From: Nitrospiraceae bacterium
GTDB lineage: Bacteria; Nitrospirota; Thermodesulfovibrionia; Thermodesulfovibrionales; UBA6898
DNA: 47,289 bases
Reading direction: 5' to 3'
NCBI GenBank assembly: GCA_020347665.1
Contig: CP070737.1
Location: 1,467,223-1,514,511, forward strand
In this document: positions 37,363-44,296 of the stretch, piece after piece
Layout: every line of letters starts with the position of its first letter
Position numbering within the stretch: position 1 is the first letter of the stretch
Program-made: the position numbers and the translations under genes
Notes under the pieces: model-generated
Seen by the model: only the letters and a program-made list of their open reading frames with translations
Told to the model about the DNA's origin: nothing
Databases searched by the model: none

Positions 37363-37887
37363 TCATTCTATGGTAACCGTATCTTTAGCTCCCTCTTCTT
37401 CAAGAACAACTCTCACCACTTCACCCATGGACGTAGGAATATTTTTACCGACAAAATCAGGTTTGATCGGAAGCTCCCTGTGCCCCCTGTCAATAAGAAC
37501 TGCTAGCTGAATATTAGCGGGCCGTCCGATATCCATCAGAGCGTCCAGGGCAGCGCGTATCGATCGCCCGGTAAATAATACATCGTCAACCAGCACAACC
37601 TTCTGATCATCAATGCGACACGGAACAGAAGTCTTTCTGACAGCCGGTTGCTCTGTTCTAATATTCAGGTCATCCCTGTAAAAAGCAATATCCAGAGAGC
37701 CGACGGGGATGTCATTGCCTTCAATCTCCTTGATCTTCTTTGAAAGCCTCCCGGCCAGGTGTACGCCCCCTCTCTGGATGCCAACAAGACAAAGGTTGCC
37801 TGTACCTTTGTTCTTTTCGAGAATTTCATGGGCTATTCTGGCAAGAATTCTGTCGATATCCTGTTTATTGAGCAGTTCTTTAGACAT
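37363..37887 (-). CDS. pyrR: Pyrimidine operon attenuation regulator PyrR
   Basis: RNA-binding regulator and uracil phosphoribosyltransferase homologue that, with UMP bound, promotes termination in pyr leaders. The 174-residue product has LVGIQRGGVHLAGRL, the SLDIAFYRDDL loop and the PRPP-binding motif VVLVDDVLFTGRSI (about 97-110). It is the first gene of pyrR-pyrB-pyrC-carA-X-carB, and its own leader contains the matching RNA target and terminator. The terminator T-run ends about 10 bases before its ATG, so the leader controls this gene as well. No strong Shine-Dalgarno precedes the ATG. Confidence 0.97.
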   Translation of the reverse strand: MSKELLNKQDIDRILARIAHEILEKNKGTGNLCLVGIQRGGVHLAGRLSKKIKEIEGNDIPVGSLDIAFYRDDLNIRTEQPAVRKTSVPCRIDDQKVVLVDDVLFTGRSIRAALDALMDIGRPANIQLAVLIDRGHRELPIKPDFVGKNIPTSMGEVVRVVLEEEGAKDTVTIE

Positions 37888-37897
37888 ATTCAGGCAT

Positions 37898-37931
37898 AAA
37901 AAAACCTTCCCATGATCGTACTGAGAAGGTT
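37898..37931 (-). terminator. Attenuator terminator of the pyr operon
   Basis: On the minus strand AACCTTCTC (37931-37923) pairs with GGGAAGGTT (37911-37903) to form a 9-bp stem with an 11-base loop, followed by a run of seven T. It sits between the PyrR-binding element and the pyrR start codon. The 5' arm can also pair with the 3' side of the PyrR element (ACTAGAAAGG against CCTTCTCAGT), which would make an antiterminator. Confidence 0.88.
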
Positions 37932-37971
37932 GCAGACGATTCTTTTCTTACAATGCAGAGCACGCTAACTC

Positions 37972-38006
37972 CTTTGCCTTTCTAGTCTCACCGGACTATC
38001 TTTAAA
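37972..38006 (-). promoter_or_regulatory. PyrR-binding RNA element (anti-antiterminator)
   Basis: The minus strand reads AGTCCGGTGAGACT at 37997-37984, close to the conserved PyrR target in Bacillus pyr leaders (UCC-N-GNGAG core). TAGTC and GACTA form a 5-bp stem capped by the loop CGGTGA, with flanking AAAGA and GAAAGG as the expected internal-loop and lower-stem region. Known mechanism for this family: PyrR with UMP stabilises this hairpin, frees the terminator and stops transcription of the operon. Confidence 0.85.
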
Positions 38007-38015
38007 AGCAACGTT

Positions 38016-38045
38016 ATTAAATCATAAACCCGTGAATGCTGTCAA
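38016..38045 (-). promoter_or_regulatory. Promoter of the pyr-car operon
   Basis: Minus strand TTGACA (38045-38040), an 18-base spacer, then TTTAAT (38021-38016). Transcription would start just ahead of the PyrR element, so the leader RNA contains the whole regulatory structure. The upstream trxB-like gene ends at 38077. Confidence 0.6.
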
Positions 38046-38076
38046 ATTAACAGAACCCCTTCTGAAAACTGTCAGC

Positions 38077-39024
38077 TTATTTCCCCCAGTCCTGTTTCAA
38101 TTTTGTTCTGTGGTGAATATATTTTTCAGCGGACAAAGCTGCCACTGCACCACTGGAAACAGCTGTCACGACCTGCCGTACCATGGTACAGGTCACGTCA
38201 CCAGCCGCAAACACACCTGGCACAGACGTCTGCATCATGTGATTGGTTCCAATACAGTCATCTGCCTTTAATTCTACTGTCCCTGAAAGGAAATCAACAA
38301 TAGGCTTGTTCCCCTGTAAATAAACAAAAACCCCGGAAACATACAGCTCCAATTCTTTTTTATCTGCATCGATCACAATTATTTTTTCAACGGTCTCAGT
38401 TCCTTCAATCGCCTTAACAGCTGTTCCTGTTTTTACCGTGAGATTCTCAGCGTTCAGGGCAGTGCGATCATCTGCTTTCAACTCCTTTGTTGGAGCAATA
38501 AGATATACCGTCTCGACAAATCTTGTTAAGTAGCCGGCCTCTTTGACTGCTTCGTCAGAACTTCCCACAACACAGACCGTTTTGCCTTTAAAAAAAGCTG
38601 CGTCGCAAACTGCGCAGTAGCTGACGCCCCGACCGAGAAAATCGGCCTCTCCCCTGATAGAGGGCTTTCGTCCCATAGAGCCCGTGGCTATGATGATTGT
38701 CCTGCCTTTATAAGCGGTTTCCATGGTATACACTTCCTTTGATTCACCATCCAGCCGTACGCCCACGACCACAGTTTCAACGATTTCCGCTCCGAACTTC
38801 AGCGCCTGTTTTTTAAAAGTATCAAGGAGTTCTGCCCCGGAGACTGGCTCCAGAAAGCCCGGATAATTTTCGATATGGCTTGCATACGCAAGAGCTCCTG
38901 CAGTAGATGATTTGTCCAATACGATGGTCTTCAGTTTAGAGCGGGCTGCATATTGAGCAGCAGACAATCCTGCCGGCCCCCCGCCAATGATGATAACATC
39001 ATACAATTCCTGAGTTTCTGACAT
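38077..39024 (-). CDS. Thioredoxin reductase-like flavoprotein
   Basis: FAD-dependent disulfide reductase of the TrxB family, 315 residues. FAD-binding GGGPAGLSAAQYAAR lies at the N-terminus, the redox pair is CAVCD (Cys137, Cys140), and the C-terminal FAD motif is VPGVFAAGDVT. The pyridine nucleotide domain is unusual: GSSDEA (154-159) replaces GGGNTA or GGGDSA, and the HRR motif that binds the NADPH 2'-phosphate is replaced by APT (LIAPTKEL, about 175-182). NADPH specificity is therefore doubtful; NADH, ferredoxin or another donor is possible. No thioredoxin gene is adjacent. Confidence 0.88.
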   Translation of the reverse strand: MSETQELYDVIIIGGGPAGLSAAQYAARSKLKTIVLDKSSTAGALAYASHIENYPGFLEPVSGAELLDTFKKQALKFGAEIVETVVVGVRLDGESKEVYTMETAYKGRTIIIATGSMGRKPSIRGEADFLGRGVSYCAVCDAAFFKGKTVCVVGSSDEAVKEAGYLTRFVETVYLIAPTKELKADDRTALNAENLTVKTGTAVKAIEGTETVEKIIVIDADKKELELYVSGVFVYLQGNKPIVDFLSGTVELKADDCIGTNHMMQTSVPGVFAAGDVTCTMVRQVVTAVSSGAVAALSAEKYIHHRTKLKQDWGK

Positions 39025-39054
39025 ATAGCCTCCCGAATGAGCCAGACATATGAA

Positions 39055-39249
39055 TTATTTAACCATACCCAGCAGGAACTTGTCAGTATCAACCAGTTGG
39101 ATAAGCGTATCCATGCTTTTCACCAGCAACAGAAGAAATGCCTTGGGAGCACGACTGTTCCCGGATGGCTGTTCAAACCATTCAGTCAGGTGTTCAGCCT
39201 TACGGTATTGAAATCGTTTTTCAATAACCAGGCAAGACTCCGGAAGCAC
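39055..39249 (-). other. Doubtful small reading frame between bioA and trxB-like gene
   Basis: The 298-base gap 39025-39322 holds a minus-strand frame of 64 codons from GTG 39249, with an upstream open extension to about 39285. It is amphipathic and helix-like (KRFQYRKAEHLTEWFEQ). A longer frame also exists on the opposite strand (39037-39330), and neither has a ribosome binding site. I recognise neither; a small protein or a decayed gene are both possible. Confidence 0.2.
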
Positions 39250-39322
39250 CCCTGTAATGGAGCACTCGGTGCTGAAGTGCTGCTGTTATTCTTTCGGTCC
39301 CATCTACAGCATTTCTTTTGCT

Positions 39323-40690
39323 TCAGGTAACAGCACAGATCGCATTATATATCGTCTTTAGCATGGTATCGAGTGTCTCCGTACTGATACTCAGAGGTGG
39401 CATAATTACTATCACATTTCCCAGCGGTCTGATAAAAACACCGTTGTCACGTGCATGATGCGTAACGTTCCATCCCATTTTCTGTTCCCACTCATACGGC
39501 GTTTTCGTTCCCCTATCTTTCACCAGCTCCACTCCAGCCATTAATCCGCAGTTTCTTACATTACCGACATGGCTGAGTTCTCCCATCTCTCTGAGGCGAG
39601 TTTCAAAAATGGCGATCTTCTGTTGAATGTTATGTAAAATCTTTTCCTTTTCAAACAAATCGAGACAGGCGCATGCAGCTGCACACGCAAGCGGGTTGCC
39701 GGTATAGGAATGGCCGTGAAAGAAGGTCTTCAGCTCCCGAAATGATCCCAGAAATGCGTTATAAATCTCTTCTCTGGCAACCGTTGCTGCGAGTGGCATA
39801 TACCCACCGGTAATCCCCTTGGACAGGCAGATTATGTCCGGAAGCACATTTTCATGCTCACACGCAAACATTCTTCCGGTACGGCCAAATCCTGTTGCAA
39901 CTTCGTCAGCTATGAGAAGCACATTATAGGCATTACACAATTCACGGACCCGTGCAAGATATCCCTGCGGAGCTACGATCATCCCTCCTGCTGCCTGAAT
40001 TAACGGCTCTATTATGACCCCGGCTATTTCGGTGTGATGCTGCTGCAGAATTTCTTCCATTTTCTGGATACATGCATGCCCGCATTCAGGATAATCCATG
40101 TCTGAAGAGCATCTATAGCAATAGGGTGATGGTGCTCTGTATGTTTTAAAGAGAATCGGTTCGAATGTCTTATGGAACATATCTATTCCACCGACACTGA
40201 CCGCACCGAGCGTATCACCGTGATAGGCATTTTCAAGTGATAAAAAAGTGTGTTTCCCTTCAACAGATTTATGTTTCCAGTACTGAAATGCCATTTTCAG
40301 CGCAACCTCAACCGAGGTCGATCCATTATCAGAATAGAAGACCTTATTCAGTAAAGACGAGTGCATGCTAAACGAACTTCTCAAAATACCGACAAGCCTT
40401 TCTGCCAGCTGTATTGCAGGGATGTTGGTCAGACCAAGAAGCGTGGAGTGTGCGATATGACCCAATTGCTCACTAATCGCATCATTAATCTCTTTTTTCC
40501 TGTGTCCGAAGATATTCACCCATATCGAGGATACACCGTCTATATATTCTTTCCCACGAATATCCTTGAGGTAACTGCCTTCACCTTCAGAAATAATGAC
40601 GGGTTGTTCATGTGCCCAGTCCTGCATCTGGGTAAAGGGATGCCAGATATAGTTCTTGTCAGCCTTTTCCAGATTCTTGTTCTCGTTCAT
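39323..40690 (-). CDS. bioA: Adenosylmethionine-8-amino-7-oxononanoate aminotransferase
   Basis: Biotin synthesis: transfers the amino group of S-adenosylmethionine to 7-keto-8-aminopelargonate. The 455-residue class III aminotransferase begins with the BioA-typical IWHPFTQMQDW, then DGVSSIWVNIFGH, NGSTSVEVALKMAFQYW, YHGDTLGAVSVGG, the cofactor aspartate in LIADEVATGFGRTG and the PLP lysine Lys291 in CLSKGITGGYMPL. No other bio gene is visible in the window, so it appears dispersed. It lies 44 bases after a flippase-like gene. Confidence 0.94.
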   Translation of the reverse strand: MNENKNLEKADKNYIWHPFTQMQDWAHEQPVIISEGEGSYLKDIRGKEYIDGVSSIWVNIFGHRKKEINDAISEQLGHIAHSTLLGLTNIPAIQLAERLVGILRSSFSMHSSLLNKVFYSDNGSTSVEVALKMAFQYWKHKSVEGKHTFLSLENAYHGDTLGAVSVGGIDMFHKTFEPILFKTYRAPSPYCYRCSSDMDYPECGHACIQKMEEILQQHHTEIAGVIIEPLIQAAGGMIVAPQGYLARVRELCNAYNVLLIADEVATGFGRTGRMFACEHENVLPDIICLSKGITGGYMPLAATVAREEIYNAFLGSFRELKTFFHGHSYTGNPLACAAACACLDLFEKEKILHNIQQKIAIFETRLREMGELSHVGNVRNCGLMAGVELVKDRGTKTPYEWEQKMGWNVTHHARDNGVFIRPLGNVIVIMPPLSISTETLDTMLKTIYNAICAVT

Positions 40691-40734
40691 AGTATGTCCA
40701 TCGGTTTCCAGTATCTTCTGAACAGCAGAGTGTC

Positions 40735-41670
40735 TTATCGTGGTACATCACTACGCTCATTCTGTTCAGTCCTGCTTCTATATCGCATGTAAGCAACCAG
40801 TCCAGGAATACTGCCAACAAAAATAGAAAAAAACCAGGTGAGCGACAGCGATGTCGATACCTCAGGACTGACCCCAATAAGACCTAATAATATCATAAAA
40901 GCGCCTTCCCGGACACCAAGACCTGACACGGAAATCGGTATCGACGTAACGGTGACAACAATCGGCAGAACAACGCACAGCACCAGAATCGGAATATTTT
41001 TCCCCAGGCCAAAGGCAAGCACAATAATCATAGCAAAATTCAGGAGCTGAATTATAAGAGACAGCAGAAAGGCCTTCATAACGGCGTCCTTTTTTGTTTT
41101 CATTCTTTTAAAGTAATCATAAAAATCAGTTACACCCTTGAACCGCCTGCCAACCCTCAATCCAAAAAACAAGAAACTTCCAATAACAAATGCGATGAAG
41201 ATTACCGGTATGATCCATACAGATTCAGATGTGCCGAAATATCGAAGTGCAAAGGGAAAAGACGTTATCCCGATAATCATCAGGGCAGTATAACCGATAT
41301 AGCGATCCATAAAAATTGAAGCAAGTGTCAGGCTTAACTTCTTTGCATCTTTATTCAGATAGTACGCCTTGACCGCGTCCCCGCCAATAATACCAGGGAG
41401 AAAACTGCTGAAAAACGCACCAATCATATACAGCGAAAAAAGCCTTCTGATACTGAAGGCTTCTGTCAGAAGGAGTTTCCAACGAAAAGCAGATACAAGC
41501 TGGGCCAGAATATATATAAGCGACGCTGATAAAAAATACACAGGATTTATGCTTCTGATGACGGAGAGAATCTGTTCTGCCCCTGCCTTTGAGAAGACGA
41601 GGTAAAGGCATATGACCGTAACAGATAACTTTAAAAAAAATACGAATGTTTTATTCTTATTTAGAGTCAA
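40735..41670 (-). CDS. Flippase-like membrane protein (lysylphosphatidylglycerol synthase TM/UPF0104 family)
   Basis: The 311-residue product has about eight hydrophobic segments and the family's conserved blocks: RWKLLL, FFSSFLPGIIGGDAVKAYYL, FMDRYIGYTAL and SISVSGLGVREGAF-like PISVSGLGVREGAF near residue 250. Proteins of this family (AglD-like) are linked to flipping or modification of lipid carriers in glycan assembly. It overlaps the GT2 glycosyltransferase gene by 14 bases, consistent with a shared lipid-linked sugar task. The start appears to be TTG 41670, with a weak ribosome binding site. Confidence 0.85.
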   Translation of the reverse strand: MTLNKNKTFVFFLKLSVTVICLYLVFSKAGAEQILSVIRSINPVYFLSASLIYILAQLVSAFRWKLLLTEAFSIRRLFSLYMIGAFFSSFLPGIIGGDAVKAYYLNKDAKKLSLTLASIFMDRYIGYTALMIIGITSFPFALRYFGTSESVWIIPVIFIAFVIGSFLFFGLRVGRRFKGVTDFYDYFKRMKTKKDAVMKAFLLSLIIQLLNFAMIIVLAFGLGKNIPILVLCVVLPIVVTVTSIPISVSGLGVREGAFMILLGLIGVSPEVSTSLSLTWFFSIFVGSIPGLVAYMRYRSRTEQNERSDVPR

Positions 41671-42598
41671 TTATTTTCTTTATAACGTAAATAGGTTTTT
41701 TCTGAGTTTCATGATACACTCTGACCACCATTTCACCAAGTAATCCCATGCCGATAAACTGCACGCCGACAATAATCAGCAATATGCCGAGCAGGAGGAG
41801 CGGCCTGCCCCCGATATCCTTGCCGTAAAACAGCTTCTCAATGGTAAGATACAGCGAAATGAGAAAACCGAGAAAACCGCTGCCAATTCCGAACGGTCCG
41901 AAAAACTGCAATGGCTTGGTTGAAAAGCTTTGAAGAAATTTAACCGTTATCAGATCAAGTATGACCCGCAAGGTACGTGTTAAGCTGTATTTTGAAGCGC
42001 CTTTCCGTCGGGGATGATGAGCTGTTTCAACTTCATCAATTGTTATACCGTACCAGCTCGCCACCGCCGGAATAAACCTATGCATTTCACCATAGAGATT
42101 GAGGTTTTTTATCACCTCACGCCGGTAGGCTTTCAGGGAGCAACCGTAATCATGTAGCTTGATGCCGGTCACTTTACTGATGAGCCAGTTGGCTATGAAT
42201 GAAGGCAAGCGTCGAGAAAAAAATGGATCCTTTCTTTGCTTTCTCCATCCACTCACAAGATCATGATGTTTCGTGCGTTCAAGCAGTTTGGGTATGTCTC
42301 GCGGATCGTTCTGGAGGTCACCATCCATCGTTATAATAATGTCACCGTGTGCATGCTCAAATCCAGCGGCAAATGCGGCAGTCTGTCCGAAATTCCTTCT
42401 CAGCACTATTATGACAACATGATTATCATCAGACTGTATGTCCTGCAATTTAAGCAGGGTATCATCAGTACTTCCGTCATCAACAAACAGTATTTCATAT
42501 TCCAACGCGAGAGCATCAAGAACGCTCTTCAGACTTTTGTGAAGTTCCAGGACATTTTCTTCTTCGTTATAGAGAGGTATAACAACCGAAACATTCAT
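41657..42598 (-). CDS. GT2 family glycosyltransferase (GtrB/DPM1-like)
   Basis: The 313-residue product starts MNVSVVIPLYNEEENV, followed by the nucleotide-sugar binding FVDDGSTDDT, the DXD-like TMDGDLQNDPRDIP and RRKGASKYSLTR. Two C-terminal transmembrane helices (about residues 225-250 and 263-288) follow. This layout belongs to membrane polyprenyl-phosphate sugar transferases such as GtrB, ArnC and dolichol-phosphate mannose synthase. ATG 42598 is chosen because GGAG lies 7 bases upstream; in-frame ATG 42604 is too close to it. It overlaps the flippase-like gene by 14 bases. Confidence 0.9.
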   Translation of the reverse strand: MNVSVVIPLYNEEENVLELHKSLKSVLDALALEYEILFVDDGSTDDTLLKLQDIQSDDNHVVIIVLRRNFGQTAAFAAGFEHAHGDIIITMDGDLQNDPRDIPKLLERTKHHDLVSGWRKQRKDPFFSRRLPSFIANWLISKVTGIKLHDYGCSLKAYRREVIKNLNLYGEMHRFIPAVASWYGITIDEVETAHHPRRKGASKYSLTRTLRVILDLITVKFLQSFSTKPLQFFGPFGIGSGFLGFLISLYLTIEKLFYGKDIGGRPLLLLGILLIIVGVQFIGMGLLGEMVVRVYHETQKKPIYVIKKIIDSK

Positions 42599-42742
42599 GC
42601 TCATTCTCCGCGGATTCAATTGTAACGACTTCAAATCAATATGTAAAGGAGTTATTCAGCGGTTTCCCTGAGTTCACTATTGTTTTCGAAGCACTTTGAA
42701 TTCCGGATGACTAAAAAACCGGTGGAAGATGATTCAGCATAG

Positions 42743-43078
42743 CTACGCAAGCATTTCAGCAACCTTTTTTCTCAACTCTGCTATCCTGAAAGGTTTTTCA
42801 ATAAAATGATCTGTTTGATCTTTCCTGAACGACCCGCTCATTTTCAGGACTTTTACGGACGGTGACGACTGCGTTACTTTTTTGATAACATGCTCAATCG
42901 TCATATCTGTCAGATAGAGATCGGTAATGAGAAGATGGAATGGTCCTTCTTTTAGGGCTGCGCGCAGATCCTCTTTATTCCGGGCTACTGAAATGATATA
43001 TCCCTCTTTTAAGAGGGCTCTTCGAACTGCATTCAGCATCAGGGGCTCATCATCTATTACAAGAATCTTTGCAGACAT
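42743..43078 (-). CDS. Single-domain response regulator receiver protein
   Basis: The 111-residue product is a receiver domain alone: acidic pair Asp9-Asp10 (ILVIDDEP), phosphoacceptor Asp53 (LLITDLYLTDM), Ser81 (MSGS) and Lys95 (IEKPF). No output domain and no adjacent kinase, so it probably passes phosphate on or controls a partner by binding. Isolated by gaps of about 145 and 150 bases on each side. Confidence 0.9.
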   Translation of the reverse strand: MSAKILVIDDEPLMLNAVRRALLKEGYIISVARNKEDLRAALKEGPFHLLITDLYLTDMTIEHVIKKVTQSSPSVKVLKMSGSFRKDQTDHFIEKPFRIAELRKKVAEMLA

Positions 43079-43231
43079 CGTGGTAATACTCTAACACGTT
43101 ATTCATCAGCAGGCAAATAAAGAGCAGGACCGCTGACGCGGTTAGAGTAAGGCGTAAGGGGTAAAAAAAGCAGTAAGGAGGTGGCACTACGCAGAGGCAA
43201 TAAAGACAGGCCCGGCGACGTGTCATCTATT

Positions 43232-43480
43232 TTACTGTTCAATGAGCTGCCAGTTGGCGAAGCCCTTTTTCTTTTCGGACAATGTTTTTCCCCGCAGCCT
43301 GATTTCATGCTTTTGCGGGTGTGTTTTTACCGTGACATAAGCGCGCACCATATTCGCAATAGTTGCCTCCTGAAACGTTATCTCTGTTCCATCCTGAAGG
43401 TATATCCGTGTTCTTATATGCTTATGGTGGTCCGGTATCTCAATGATTATTTCTTTCACATCTTCGTTCTGTATGATCAT
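43232..43480 (-). CDS. Small conserved-looking protein of unknown function
   Basis: 82 residues from ATG 43480, which overlaps the plsC stop by 4 bases (ATGA) and is preceded by AAGGAG, so translation is coupled. The product looks beta-rich and charged (DVKEIIIEIPDHHKHIRTRIYLQDGTEITFQEATIANMVRAYVTVKTHP) with a basic C-terminus. No signal peptide or membrane segment. I do not recognise the family; close coupling to the acyltransferase is the only functional clue. Confidence 0.75.
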   Translation of the reverse strand: MIIQNEDVKEIIIEIPDHHKHIRTRIYLQDGTEITFQEATIANMVRAYVTVKTHPQKHEIRLRGKTLSEKKKGFANWQLIEQ

Positions 43481-44271
43481 GCGACATCTCCTTCTTTCCA
43501 CTTCTCTAGATTATCCCTTATAAATCGTATAACTGCTTTGTGTTCTTCTGCACCACGCCCCCGAATATGTATGGGTGCGCCGAATGAGAGATAAGCCTTT
43601 TTATTCAGGTCAATCGGACCAAAATCCTTAAACAACTTTCCAACTCCCCAGGCATCTGTTTTTATTGCTATGGGTATGACAGGAACACCGGATCGCACAG
43701 CCAATTTTATGCCCAGTGAGTTAAAATCTGTTGGATTGAAAATAATAGAGCGGGTGCTTTGAGGAAAAATAATAATGGATTTGCCGTTCCTTATTTTTTC
43801 AGTTCCCTGTTCAATCACTGTTTTCAGGTCTTCACGAGGGTTCGTTCTTCCAACGAGTATCGGCTCCCTCGAACGCATAACAGGACCGAAGACAGGCATG
43901 TCAACAAGACTTTTCTTCACCACAAAGGTAGTCGTCTTTACCGGTTGAACAATACAGGGGAGAACCAATGTTTCGAGCGTGCTCATATGATTCCCGACAA
44001 ATACAACAGGCCCGTCAGCCTCGTGGATATGCTCCATGCCGGTGATTTCAATCCTCAGACCGATGTTTTCGAGTGTCTTCAGGACGTCAAAACTGCTTTC
44101 AGCCCATGCAGTATCATCATATACACCTTTGAGTGCTCTCCTGCCGTTTATCCAGAATATCCAGATAATCTGGGGATAGAACATGAATTTTGGGCTTAAG
44201 AAAATCTTTGATAGTAAAGAGCGGCGTCTCTCTGGGTTTGTTTTATAGGTATTATTGTCAGCTATCGGCAA
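43477..44271 (-). CDS. PlsC-like lysophospholipid acyltransferase, variant motifs
   Basis: Likely acylates 1-acylglycerol-3-phosphate or a similar lysolipid at the inner membrane. The 264-residue product has a membrane-associated N-terminus (YPQIIWIFWING) and acyltransferase motif I as NHMSTLE (His95, Glu100), that is HX4E instead of the usual HX4D. Motif III is FPQSTRS (169-175) instead of FPEGTRS, and the VPVIPIAIKT motif IV is present. The start is TTG 44271 with GGAG 7 bases upstream. It lies 25 bases after the cobA-hemD gene and overlaps the small unknown gene. The deviations make substrate and activity less certain. Confidence 0.82.
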   Translation of the reverse strand: MPIADNNTYKTNPERRRSLLSKIFLSPKFMFYPQIIWIFWINGRRALKGVYDDTAWAESSFDVLKTLENIGLRIEITGMEHIHEADGPVVFVGNHMSTLETLVLPCIVQPVKTTTFVVKKSLVDMPVFGPVMRSREPILVGRTNPREDLKTVIEQGTEKIRNGKSIIIFPQSTRSIIFNPTDFNSLGIKLAVRSGVPVIPIAIKTDAWGVGKLFKDFGPIDLNKKAYLSFGAPIHIRGRGAEEHKAVIRFIRDNLEKWKEGDVA

Positions 44272-44296
44272 TCGATTACTCCATAACGTACGGACA

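Noticed and set aside
38077-39024. Selenoprotein form of the thioredoxin reductase
   Set aside because: The redox site is an ordinary CAVCD with two cysteine codons and no in-frame TGA, so the selC fragment is not linked to a selenoprotein here.
39037-39330. A 97-codon plus-strand gene between bioA and the trxB-like gene
   Set aside because: No ribosome binding site, no recognisable motif, composition rich in Phe, Gln and His, and it runs into the end of bioA; not separable from chance.
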